Below are positions 46,182 to 56,740 of a DNA stretch of 64,000 nt, in pieces. The stretch is from Pseudocercospora fijiensis CIRAD86. Taxonomy: Eukaryota; Ascomycota; Dothideomycetes; Mycosphaerellales; Mycosphaerellaceae. A program made the translations under genes and the position numbers. Position 1 is the first letter of the stretch. The number at the start of each line of letters is the position of its first letter. The stretch is taken from the NCBI RefSeq assembly GCF_000340215.1, contig NW_006921533.1, forward strand, positions 2,667,386 to 2,731,385, written 5' to 3'. The notes below the pieces were generated by a model. That model did not search any database. It was not told where the DNA came from and saw nothing but the letters and a program-made list of their open reading frames with translations.

Positions 46182-46562
46182 TATTAGCTAGTAACCGGCC
46201 CTACACACCTAGGCTGAGTTTTAAGCCTATATAAGAGGCCTCCTTCTATATTGTAGATAGAGCACTAACCTCGTATAGCACATTGTTTATATTACACTTC
46301 TATACACACCTAGGCTGAGTTTTAAGCCTATATAAGAGGCCTCCTTCTATATTGTAGATAGAGTACTAACCTCGTATAGCATATTATTTATATTACACTT
46401 CTGCAATACCTATATTGCAGGGCTCTAGTTATTAGCCTAAGCAACCGTCTTGTTATCCTATTATGCTAAACATAGCTGCCTATATTGCTATAGGTCATAT
46501 TACCCTCGGTAGCCTATACTATTACTACTAGTAGTAGTAGTAGTTTTGGTTTCTGTCCTTTA
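46182..46562 (+). repeat. 3' LTR of copy D with internal tandem duplication
   Basis: 381 bp, exactly 101 bp longer than the 5' LTR. The extra length is a direct duplication (46203-46303 and 46304-46404) that includes the TATA box TATATAAG, so this LTR has two promoter cores. The two units differ by only a few transitions. Confidence 0.92.
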
Positions 46563-46566
46563 GTAG

Positions 46567-49334
46567 CCTAGTTCGTACGTATTATAAACTAAGTCCTCGC
46601 GGCTTATATTTCTTATACTACGATGCCTTTCCTCGACGACATCGGTATTAAAGGCCCTAAAACTAGGTATAATAACGAAGAAGTAGAGCCTAGTATTCGG
46701 AGGTTCTTTCTTAAATATATCTAGAACCTCGATAGTGTCCTCTGCGACTTAAAGCGGGCTAACTTAATAGTATATAGGGAAAAGCTTTAGCTCCTATATA
46801 AGCGTATAAACATTGTCGGGTTTGTTACTAATAAGAACGGCCGCTATCCTAATAATATACGGGTCCTAAAGATTATATCCTAGCTAGACCCTACCTATTA
46901 GAAAGATGTCCGGATCTAGCTTAGAGTAGTCTCCTACTTCCGTATCTAGGTCGAAAACTTTGCGTTAGTATATAAGCCTCTATACGCCTTACTTAAGAAG
47001 GATGCAGAGTTTAAATAGACCTCCGTTTACTAAGCCGCTAAGGACAAGGTTACGGAGGCACTTATTAGCGCGCCTACGCTTACCTCTATTAACTACTCGG
47101 AAGGCGTAGGTCTACTAATTGTTGCTATCGACTCGAGCGGGGAAGGCTATAGCAAGATACTAATATAGTATAACCGTAAGGAGCCCTCCTTACGTTACTC
47201 TATCCGGTACGAGTCTAGTCTATAGAAACCTATCGAGGCCCGATATAATACTAGCAAGCGAGAATGCCTTAGTATCTATAAGGCTCTTAAGAAGTTCCGA
47301 CCTTAGCTCTTTAGAGTATTCTTTCGCCTAGAAGTCGATGCTTAGACGCTAGTCTATTAACTTAACCGTATAGCCTCCGACCTACCTAACTCTACGATAG
47401 CTCGGTAGGTTGCCTAGATCTATTTGTTTGATTTCGATATCTTCTATATTCCTAGTAAGAAGCATACTAGACCGGATAGCCTTTCTAGAAGGCCTACTAT
47501 AGAAGAAGATATCGCCGAGATAATAGAAGAAGAGGATATCGACGCGGTTATTAACCGTACCTTCTTTACTACCTTCTATATTAACGCTATACCGGTAATT
47601 ACTAGGCCTACTACCGACGGCTAACCTAGTAACTAGCCTAACGAAGACCCTACTACTAACGGCGAGGACTAGGGCAATACTAAGGCGGACGAACTAGATA
47701 GGGATAATATCCTTAATAGGGTCTACTCCGACGACTCCTATAATATCGCCTACTTCCTTACCTATACGAAGAGAGCTCCTAGTCTGTTAAAGAGTTAATA
47801 CCGTTATATTATTCGCTATTCTCGGAGGTTCCTTATTAAGGATCGTATCCTTTAGCGGCAGGCTATAATTAATACGCCGCTCTAGCGTATTATTAACGAT
47901 CTAGTAGCCCGATAAGAAATCCTTCGTTCCGTTTACGATAAGCTCGGCTACCGGGCGGCGGAGGGCACCTTCGATATCCTTCGTCGACGCTACTAGTAGG
48001 ACGGCGTATAGGCTAATATATCCCGCTACTATAAGAGCTATCCTAAGTGCAATTTTAGGAATAGCTACCGACGTCTAGGAGAGCTACGTATTCCTACTAC
48101 CTAATCGGTCGGGGAGTAGTAGTATAGCGATAGGGTTTATCTTAGCCGTAATAATAGCTTATATATTATTCGAGAGGGTCTTTCTCGATAGCCGGAGGCC
48201 TATTATTTCTATAAGGCCTGCGGTGCTATTAATGCCCGGGATATAGCTACCTTCCTATTTAAGGATCTGTTCTACTGCTAGGGAACGCCTTACGAGATTA
48301 TCTTAGACAACGCTATAAACAATATAGCTAAAGAAGTCTAAGCGCTACTTACTTCGTATAAGGCGAAGAACGTTCGCATCTCCCGGTACTATCCCTAGTC
48401 GAATACTATTGTTAAACGCGGCTATCGGTCTTTAATTAATGCCTTATCTAAGATAACTAATAGTAGAGATAGATTAGTTCCTATCTCTACCTACGTCCTA
48501 GCCCTTCTCTAGGCGGACCGAACTACTATTGTCGATACGACTAGACTTATACTAGCGGAGCTTATAATTAGGAGGGACGCCGTTCTTCCTATTAAATTGT
48601 CCTATCGTACGTACGGCGTTTACGATTAGGGGTCTATTCGTACTAGGGTAGATCTTCTTACCCTACGGGCTAAGGCTCTTAAGGATATAACTACGACTTC
48701 TTAAGAGGGTCTTACTCGATAACGTCGCCTTCGGGAAGAGGCTAAGCAGTATTTTAATAACTATAATGCTGTTAATTAGGAACCTCTAAAGATTAGCGAT
48801 ATAGTCCTTCTATACCGGTCCGAACTAGAGTATAGTTACTTCTATAAGCTAGCCTTTAAGTAGAAGGGTCCTTATAGAGTAAAGGAGGTCCTTTACTCGG
48901 GTTCCGTATACCTTCTTTAGGAGCTAGATAGTGCTACCTTAAAGTATACTTACCCTCGGGCTAATCTAAAGAAGATCGTTAAGTTACGAGAACCTGCCCG
49001 CCCTCTGCCGACCGAGGAGGAAGTTAGTGCCTCTATAGACCCTCTACCGACCTTAGATGCCTATCGGGAGGAGGATCCTACCGCTATTCTAGATCCTATT
49101 CTACCTAAGAACTATGCCTATCCCTAGATTCGTCTTAGTAAGCTATTAGGAATAACTTAAGAATAAAGGGAGGGTTATATACGGATTAACTATATATAGA
49201 GCGTTTCCGATATTAATTCCGATTCTAATAGTAAACTAGATTTCTAGCTATCTAACTCTAACTCCGAGGAACCTAACTAGTCTAGCGATAAAGACCGCCT
49301 AGAATTATAGCTAGACGACCCCGAGACTAAATAA
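46567..49334 (+). pseudogene. pol ORF of copy C, second part
   Basis: Continues pol of C after the D insertion: FLDDIGIKGPK at ~46,627, the stop-free link window 47,424-47,624 (FDIFYIPSKKHTRPDSLSRR), then integrase and the acidic tail to TAA 49332-49334. Confidence 0.88.
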
Positions 49335-49581
49335 TTACTTGTCCTTTCCGCTACGTTGCTTTTCCTTGCCTATTAACTATTCTCCGCGCTGTTAATATAG
49401 AGCGCTACCCTTTAGCTTTAGTCCTTACTACCTATTCCTACGAATATTAATACTCTTAGTTATTGCCCTCTATTGCTTTTACCTTGTCTATTGTTTTGCT
49501 CTTTTGTCTTTTGCCCTCGATTGATATTACTATAGCTTTACTCCTTTTATGTTTCCTTAGAAAGAACTATACGAGGTATAA

Positions 49582-49616
49582 CTTCCGAATAATACCCCGG
49601 GGGTAGCATTCGGAAG
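49582..49616. repeat. punctuating palindrome, copy C site 3
   Basis: 35 bp, perfect outer arms CTTCCGAAT / ATTCGGAAG around AATACCCCGGGGGTAGC. Compared with A and D, a T-A pair in the stem is a G-C pair here, changed on both sides. Confidence 0.88.
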
Positions 49617-50015
49617 CTAGCCGAACCTAACCCCTACCCTTCTAGGACTACTTCCCTCTAGTTACCTAGTCTCTAGCAACTACCCTTAGGTAGTAACGGT
49701 AATAAGATACCCCGCTAGAGAAAATTGTTCCTACCCTAATTAGTGTTAGTTACGTAGGACACTAAGAAAGGGAGGATCCCTTTCCCTTTCTAGCTCTTAG
49801 ATAGACGTAGTAACTTAGGCCTATAGCCTCTAAGAATAGGGACCTTAGGCCGCTAAGCTTAGTATCTAGAAGAAAGAAGAACGCATAGGCTACGTTTATA
49901 TGCCTACTACTATAAAAGGTAATACTGCATCTATAACGATAGTGCTATAGGCTAATATAAGCTACGCTAGGCCTAGGCGATTTGCTCCTAGTTGCCGAGT
50001 ATCTCTAGAGAAAAG

Positions 50016-50042
50016 CTAATACTACCCCGGGGGTGTTATTAG
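50016..50042. repeat. punctuating palindrome, copy C site 4
   Basis: 27 bp, identical to copy A site 4 (CTAAT...ATTAG). Confidence 0.85.
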
Positions 50043-50471
50043 TCCCGCTAGCCTTACTACTATAGATTACTACTAGGTACTCGAACTAACTAGTTATATT
50101 TCGAGTGCGCGAGAATCTACGAAAGCTAGAGGTTAATAAAGGCGCGTAGTCGCTACTAGCAATTAGCTAGATCGATTATTAAACTTTAGCCTACCCTACT
50201 AATAAAGGAGTCTCGTATATAGCTTTACTTTTTAGGGTCTATATATAGTCGTTATCTGTTTGCTTTACCGGAATATACGGACTACGCTACCTTCGCACCC
50301 TATTTAAGGCGAGCTTTCTAAGCTCTTTCTTCTACTTAAACACTAACTAACTTACTACCCCCCCCCTCTCCTCCTCCTTCTTCTATCTAAACCCTTTAAT
50401 TATTATTAATAAGCTACGAACGTTTTTTTTGCAAACTCGTTACTAACTCCTTTCCGCTCCGGTCGACTAAG

Positions 50472-53201
50472 ATATCTTCTAGTGCCCTAAATCCGCTAGG
50501 CGCTAGTAGTAGTAGCAACCTACTAGCTCTAAACCTAGGCATACTAGTCCCGATCGAAGCCCCCTCTAATAGCGCCTTAGTCGCTATAACTAGCCTCGAG
50601 CACTGTTTCTAGATCGTTACCGCTATCGACGACCTCTAAAAGAAGATTAAGACCGCTCGTACCTTACTACGCGTTATCGATAGAAACATTAAGAAGGCTA
50701 CTATCTTAGTATCGCACGGTATAAACAACTTACGCTAGGACATTAGTAAGCGCATTTTTAAGCGGGACGTTCTTTAAGATATAGAGCTTTATTAAGCCTT
50801 TCCTATTATCTATAGCCTCGAGACGGCGGGTACTACGATTCGTATACGCTTTACGAACCTTAATTAAGCCTTCGAGTAGTAGGGAGGTCCGAGCAGTCTC
50901 CTAAAGAGCCTTATTAACTTCGCCTACGATAGATAAGAGCGTGCTAAGCAGGTTGCGTCGTTCGTTAATAAGTATCCGGTCCGTCGCGAAGGCGTAGAGC
51001 ACCTTTCCTATACTATAATCTATCGAGTCTCTACTACTAGTAAGAAGTACGGCAAGCAATTAGTTAACTTAACCTTCGTACTTAACGACTTTACGATAGC
51101 CTACTAGAAGCGGTATAAGAATGCTATCGCCGAAGTAGATCTTAACGCCTAGTCTACTAAAGATCTACTAAAAGAGAAGGGCTATTGTATTAATAGTATA
51201 GGTTTTATTGTTAAGGGTTAAGAGGCTCCTATCGTAGATGTTCTCGAACGTAAGGTCCTTCGTCTTAAGATAGAAGCCGATACGGCTACTAGTCTAGCGC
51301 TCGCTATAGAGATATAGATATAAGATCGTCGCTCGACCTATAACCGTAAGGTTCCCTAAGAAGTTTAAAATAAGCGCGCTAAGGTAGAAGCAGCGCGTTA
51401 GAAGGCACTATAGGCTCGCTAGGCATTCTAGAAGGCCGCTAAGAAGTCTACTATACCTTCTAGTACTAACTATAGCGACTCTAATATTAATATACCGGAT
51501 ACGCTACTAGAAGATACTATTTCCTCCGAGGGCTCTTTTAGTAAGCGTAGGCATAGAGGCCTCTCGCCGATACTATTAACTAAGAATATCTATAGATCTT
51601 ATAAGGGTAACTCTATCGCATATCTTATTACCGAGATCGATATAGTTCCTAAGGGCGATATAGGCAAAGCATCTATCGCCCTATCTATCTATTAGTAGTA
51701 CGACGACCTTAGCAAGCTAGGCGAAGAGCCGTTTACTATATATACTAGCTATATTAAGAAGGCCGCTAAGGCGTATAGTCTCTATACTAGCGCTAAGACG
51801 AGTGCCCTTATTAGCCGCCTATTAAAGATTAGACGTAATATCGCTAATTAGGATGCCTTCGCTACCCTTAAGGCTAATTAGGCCTATACTAACTAGTTTC
51901 CTAGACGCTCTCTTACCGCCCTAATATCTCTAGGACTCTATACGTTCAACCCTACTAGTACTATTACTCGCGCCCTTACGCTAACAGATCGCTAGAGCAA
52001 GTTCGTTACTAGCATTCTTAGCTAAGGCACCTCCTTCGATCGCTTTCGTTAGACTAGCAATATTATCTTCCCTCGAGTCTTCGGTTAGTTATAAGAGCCT
52101 CGTAGAGTATATCTTCCTTTCCTTATCGATCTAATATAGGAGGAGTTTAAAATGTACCTTTAGTATATATATACGATGCCTAAGTCTAAGCAAGAAGGCC
52201 GCAATACCCTTTAAACTTATAGTATAAGCAACTAAATCGTCCGCTAGTACCCTGCCCTATAGCTCTTAGCCGTCGCCCTTCGACCTAATTATATATACGA
52301 GCTTATCTCCGTCCCTAAGCCTACTAAGTTCTTTAAAGTTAGCGGTACTTATAAAAACTGTCCTTCTAAGGAGTCTACTCGTCTCGGATAAGATATAGTT
52401 AAGCTCGTAGCTAGCGAGAGTGCTAGTTACCTGCGTATTAAGGTCTGCCTTATATCTAAGGATAAGACTAGCTACTCTACTATTATCGAAGGTATATACT
52501 AGCCCGAGGTCTTTACGAACTAGGTTAAGAAGCTTAAGGCTCGTAGCCTAGTCCTACTAAACAAGATCGGCAAGCTTACTAATAAGTACCTTACCGACGA
52601 CGACCTCGACTATATATTCGATAGTTAGCCTAATAGTAAGGGGCGTAAAGCGGAGTAGATCCTTAACCCTCTAAAGGAGTACGAAGTCTCTATTTAGATA
52701 CTATACCTACTATATAGTAATCTAAAGACTAAGAGCAACCGTATATTAATTAACCTAGGCTACTCTCGCGTTATTAACGGCACTAAGGTTAAGGGCTACG
52801 AGAACTTAATAGTCTCTTAGGTTACTAAAGCGTACCGCAATCTAACCGCTCTCCTAGCCTCTAACTCCTTCGTACTATTCGCTTTCCCTACGGCTATCTT
52901 AGTCGAAGGCCTCGGCTATATCTCCGACGCCCTAGTTAGTAGGATTCCTTAGTTAAGTTACGTTGTTTAGAACGAAGTTAAACAGATCCTCTAGCTTAAT
53001 AACGAGGGGCTTAAGGAATATCTATACGATTAGGAGAATGCTACGAAGGAAAAGGCTACTAACCTCCTCGTTAATTAAGCTCTCTATAAGGGATAGTACT
53101 TCGGTGCTAATAGCTTCTATGCCTCCGGAGGAGATTTCGAGAGCCGACTAGTAGATAAGGTTATTGCTAGCGAGGATTACGGTGCACTAAAGCAATAGTA
53201 A
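50472..53201 (+). pseudogene. ORF3 of copy C (RIP-degraded)
   Basis: 910 codons, whole-codon aligned with A and D; the start codon is now ATA. It ends with TAG then TAA (53,196-53,201) at the position where A also has TAG TAA. The N-terminal third is more divergent than the rest. Confidence 0.78.
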
Positions 53202-53260
53202 GTCTGTATAGTAGTTAGTTGTCTAGGAAGTTGTTTTTGTATAATTATAGTATCTAGGAT

Positions 53261-53286
53261 TAATGTTACCCTAGGGGTATTATTAC
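53261..53286. repeat. punctuating palindrome, copy C site 5
   Basis: TAATGTTACCCTAGGGGTAT then TATTAC; central CG now TA, ~60 bases past the ORF3 stop. Confidence 0.78.
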
Positions 53287-53376
53287 GGAGTTCTAGAAAT
53301 AGCCTTAGCTAAGAGCGTTAAGGATGCATATATATTTGTTTTAAGCGCGCTATATAAAACGTGTCTAGTTAGATAC

Positions 53377-53391
53377 GAAGAAAGGGAGGGA
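53377..53391 (+). other. polypurine tract, copy C
   Basis: GAAGAAAGGGAGGGA immediately before the 3' LTR. Confidence 0.85.
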
Positions 53392-53670
53392 TATTAGCTA
53401 GTAACCGGCCCCATACCTATAGGCTAGTTTTAAGCCTATATAAGAGGCCTCCTTCTATAGAGTAGACAGATTATTAACCTCGTATAGTACATTGTTTATA
53501 TTACACTTCTATAATGCCTATATTGTAGGGCTCTAGTTACTAGCCTAAGCGGCAGTCTCGTTATCCTATCTTACTAAACATAGCTGCCTATATTACTATA
53601 GGTTATATTACCCTCGGTTGCCTATACTATTGCTGCTAGTAGTAGTAGTAGTGTTAGTTTCCGTCCTTTA
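53392..53670 (+). repeat. 3' LTR of copy C
   Basis: 279 bp, TATTAGCTAGTAACCGGCCC to CCGTCCTTTA, followed by CTAG. Confidence 0.92.
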
Positions 53671-53897
53671 CTAGAAGACTCGGAAGGCTCGAATTTAGGT
53701 ACGTAGCGGATGCGATAGCGAGGTATTGCGACGGTATTACGACGGCGGTAGCGATAGTATACGGTATAAACTCGGTAGAGCGATAGCAATAGTAACAACT
53801 AGTAACAATACCGATTATTAGAACGACTAACTGCCTATAGCGGACAAGAATGCTTTATTTACTAACTAATTAGTATAGAAAGTAAAGCTAAGGGGTT

Positions 53898-53917
53898 GCG
53901 GCTTAAAAGCCCGGGGT
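53898..53917 (-). repeat. right terminal inverted repeat
   Basis: Perfect inverted copy of 8208-8227, just right of the 3' LTR and target duplication of copy C. The bases beyond it read TTTTATCCC, so a TA target duplication is possible but not provable. Confidence 0.7.
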
Positions 53918-53929
53918 TTTTATCCCTAA

Positions 53930-54760
53930 GAATAAGCGACGGAGCTCTATATATATAAGATTGTTAATAGAGGCTTAGCTTTACCCTAGTCTACTATCGC
54001 TTCCTATTACCCTTGCCTAGCAACCCTACTATATCTATTATCGCTATAAACCCTACTTAGACTCGCTATAACTTCGCGCTTCGCTTCGTATAAGTCCGCG
54101 GCTAGAATCGTTTCCGCCCTATAGTCTAATCGGACAATCTATAGTATTATACTACTATTCTTAATCGTTATAATATATTAAGCGAGTATAGATATAGCTA
54201 TTCGGCTAGTAATCCCTATATAGACCTAGATAATATAACGCGAGTAGATATTAATAGCTACGTAGATCTATATTTCCTAATACTCGAATTTATAGTAAGT
54301 ATCTATTAATACTATATAGTAAGGGCCTAGTATAATAATCGCTCTATAGTACTCTCGTAGTACCTACCTATAGCGGACTCGTAATCCTTTAGGATTTAGT
54401 AAGCAAGCTATATAATATAGCCTATATCTACTAATAATTCTATATCTAGACCTAATATAGGTATATAGATACTATTAGCTAAAGGACGCTACTATAGACT
54501 TCTTAAGCTCTTCTTATAAGATCTCTACTATTCCCTATTCTACCTCTATCTATTTATCTCGCAATAATGCCTTCTTTAATCTAAGCTCTTAGCGTATCCG
54601 TTAATATCTCCGCTAGCTAATATTAAATCTATCTATCCCTAGTACTCTAACCGCCTCTTTATTAGTTAGGCGTAAAGTAGAGAAGATATATACGACTCGG
54701 ATCTTTTATACCTCGATATTATTATCTTAATTATAGTAACTTGAAGCGTAGTAGCTATAA
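53930..54760 (-). pseudogene. integrase-core (rve-type) transposase fragment
   Basis: Reading leftwards from ~54,760: a helix-turn-helix-like N-terminal part (AVRVLGIDRFNIS), then a core-domain Asp in LIDTYYKFEYW (~54,310), YSRYIIWVYIGITSR (~54,180-54,240), and a second Asp in the expected SDRG position (now LDYRAETIL, ~54,110-54,135). These match the integrase-core proteins common in fungal DNA transposons. The C-terminal part with the catalytic Glu is not found, so the gene looks cut off near the inverted repeat at 53,917. RIP stops are present. The exact superfamily is uncertain. Confidence 0.55.
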
Positions 54761-55380
54761 TTAATTCCCTATTTCTTAGGCTTTCGATAAAGTATAGAAA
54801 GAGCTATCTAGTAACTAGTCTTTTATATAAGATACTATAGGATTTCGCTTTATATAGTGCCGCTATTAGCTTAAGAGGGTATCTAAGCCCTTTATAGTAA
54901 GAGATCGATATATAGAGATATTTTACGAGTCGATAGCAAGTATAGTACGAGGACAAATATAAAATAGTTAGTTAGTCGTAGAGGTAGGTTAGTAGAGGCG
55001 GTAAGAACCTCTATTAATAATCTAGTATATATAGGCCTCCCTACTAAGTATATCGCACGCTTTTGCTTTACCGAATACAGCCTAACTTTCTCTAGGTATT
55101 ATCGACGATAAGTAGTCGGTAGTTAAAGCTGCGTTAGAAACGTAGTTACTAGGGTTCCGGAAATAGCTATTACTCTCGGTCCGTAGAGCCGCGACCTTAG
55201 AAGACAGTCTTAGGGGTACAAAGAGCGGATTAGCTAGCAAATACAGTATATAGATGCTCGTAGAATAGCTTAAGGAGTTCTTAATTATCTTAGACTCTTA
55301 GTTAGAGTTAGTCTTCGCCGTAGTATCGATTTAGGTTAAGAACGAGGCCTTCTAATAGCGAGTCGTACGACTCGTGCAAC
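54761..55380. other. RIP-degraded, unassigned
   Basis: Between the integrase fragment (-) and the next ORF (+). No recognised domain on either strand. A perfect 16-bp palindrome CGAGTCGTACGACTCG lies at 55,359-55,374. Confidence 0.4.
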
Positions 55381-56444
55381 TGCCGGCAAGCCGCTAGATA
55401 GACTAGATACTAGTCTAGTTAAGGAGACCGCTGCGGTTAAGAAGAAGCCTATTTTAAAGACCCTCGAGAAGGCGATAACGCTACCGCTATTAAAGAGGAA
55501 GCTAGGAAGTGCCGGTAATAAGAAACAGGCGGATAAGACTATACCGCTAATAACTAAGGTATCTACCGCGGCGGCTCTCGGTACTAAGAATTGCCCTACT
55601 AGTAGTAACGTTAGCGGTAAGGAGGCTTCTATAACTACAACCTCGTCCTTCGACTCTTCCGCTTCTACTAGACTTCGAGCTCTTAGTCGTAGAGCTGTCG
55701 CTCTTACGCTAGAGTCTTATACTCGCGAGCGGCTTACAAATAAGAAGGGGTTGCGCTTATTAGACTATAAGGGCACCTAGTTTATTATTACGTTACGAAA
55801 ACTTTTTTTCCGATCGCGACGATCCTATCGATAGGATCGCTTAGGATCCTTAGGATCCTTAGGATCCTCGGGATCGTACGTTAAAGATCTTGTCGGATAG
55901 GATCGCTCGAGATCGCGGGGCCGCGATCCTATCGATAGGATCCTCGCAATCGAAATTTCGGGACGGGCCGTCCCGAAATTCGAGGCCTAGGAACGCAAAG
56001 GACGCGGGGCAAGTTAGAGCCCGACTACTACTACTCCGTATACTACTACTACGAGGAGGTATTTCGGGGTATTGCGCACTAATATAGGTCAAATTTAGCG
56101 GTTTCGCAGGTTTTTTTTATAAATAAATTTTTTTCGTTAAGGTTTCGTTAAATGCAGCCGATATTTCGTTAAGGTTTCTTTTAAAAGCCGACGCTTAATA
56201 AGCAGAACTTTGAAAAAAAGTATACTCGAAACACTCGAGATTCTTTTCTAGATTCTAGGATAATTACTAGGTATTAAGACTTCAAAATTTATAATACTCT
56301 CATTAGTAGGTAGAACTTTAAGTTCTATTTTTTAAATTTCTAAAAATAGTAAAGTATAACTTAGAAAAGCCAAAATACTATATTGCTTATTTCTGTTCCC
56401 TAGCTTTAGTTTCGTAGAAAAACTATAAATTTTATATTTTTTTA

Positions 56445-56630
56445 TAATAATATACTAAAAATAGAGTACCTTTTTACTATATTACTAAGCTATAAACCTA
56501 CTAGAAAAAAAGATAAATTAGAAGCAAAATGTCTAGAAAAGTGATTTTCTTTCCTTTATATCTTTTTATCTAGAAGGTTTACGGCTTAGTAATATATAAC
56601 AAAAATGTTCTATTTTTAGTGTAGTATTAG
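56445..56630. repeat. long imperfect foldback inside the 1,000-bp element
   Basis: Arms of ~73 bp (56445-56517 and 56558-56630) are imperfect inverted copies, for example ATATTACTAAGC against GCTTAGTAATAT. It may be a second, smaller inverted-repeat element nested in the first. Confidence 0.75.
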
Positions 56631-56679
56631 GCAAAAGTCTAACTTTTATAAGTTACCTATTTATCGTTCTAGGATAGCT

Positions 56680-56740
56680 TAGGATCGCTCGGGATCGCTC
56701 GGGATCGCTCGGGATCGCTCGCGATCGCTCGCGATCGCTA
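56680..56740 (+). repeat. 10-bp tandem repeat GGGATCGCTC
   Basis: About six or seven units of GGGATCGCTC/GCGATCGCTC next to the right terminal repeat; a shorter AGGATCCTT array lies at 55,848-55,870 in the left end. Confidence 0.8.

Larger units (their letters stand above)
29182..46562 (+). mobile_element. LTR retrotransposon copy D, nested in copy C and carrying a LINE
   Basis: Inserted in the RT region of C with target duplication GTAG (29178-29181 and 46563-46566); A shows the unbroken sequence (CCGTAGCCTAG) at the matching place. LTRs: 29182-29461 (280 bp) and 46182-46562 (381 bp because of a 101-bp tandem duplication). Without the LINE, D is ~12.5 kb. Confidence 0.93.
49335..50471 (+). 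other. spacer between pol and ORF3, copy C
   Basis: Non-coding spacer with palindromes 3 and 4; also short poly-C and poly-T runs near 50,350-50,420. Confidence 0.55.
24010..53670 (+). mobile_element. LTR retrotransposon copy C, split by copy D
   Basis: Same family as A. LTRs of 279 bp (24010-24288 and 53392-53670) and CTAG target duplication (24006-24009 and 53671-53674). Copy D plus one GTAG interrupts its pol at 29,181/46,567; without it C is about 12.28 kb. C differs from A and D by transversions as well as RIP transitions, in line with its being older than D. Confidence 0.92.
8208..53917 (+). mobile_element. DNA element with terminal inverted repeats, split by nested LTR elements
   Basis: The 20 bases at 8208-8227 are the exact reverse complement of 53898-53917, and both lie at the edges of the nested LTR stack. 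Removing copy A (11410-23742 plus one CTAG) and copy C with its contents (24010-53670 plus one CTAG) leaves about 3.7 kb, a normal size for a DNA transposon. The left terminus touches the N gap, so the target duplication cannot be checked. The remaining interior (8228-11409, 23743-24009, 53671-53897) is RIP-damaged and carries a degenerate + strand ORF that I do not recognise as a transposase. The superfamily is undetermined. Confidence 0.5.

Noticed and set aside
8208..53917. A single 45-kb giant transposon (Starship-like)
   Set aside because: The interior is fully explained by nested LTR elements, and I found no tyrosine-recombinase captain motif in the outer ORF.
55359..55374. 16-bp perfect palindrome as an operator
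   Set aside because: A single occurrence in degraded repeat DNA with no partner site or nearby intact gene.
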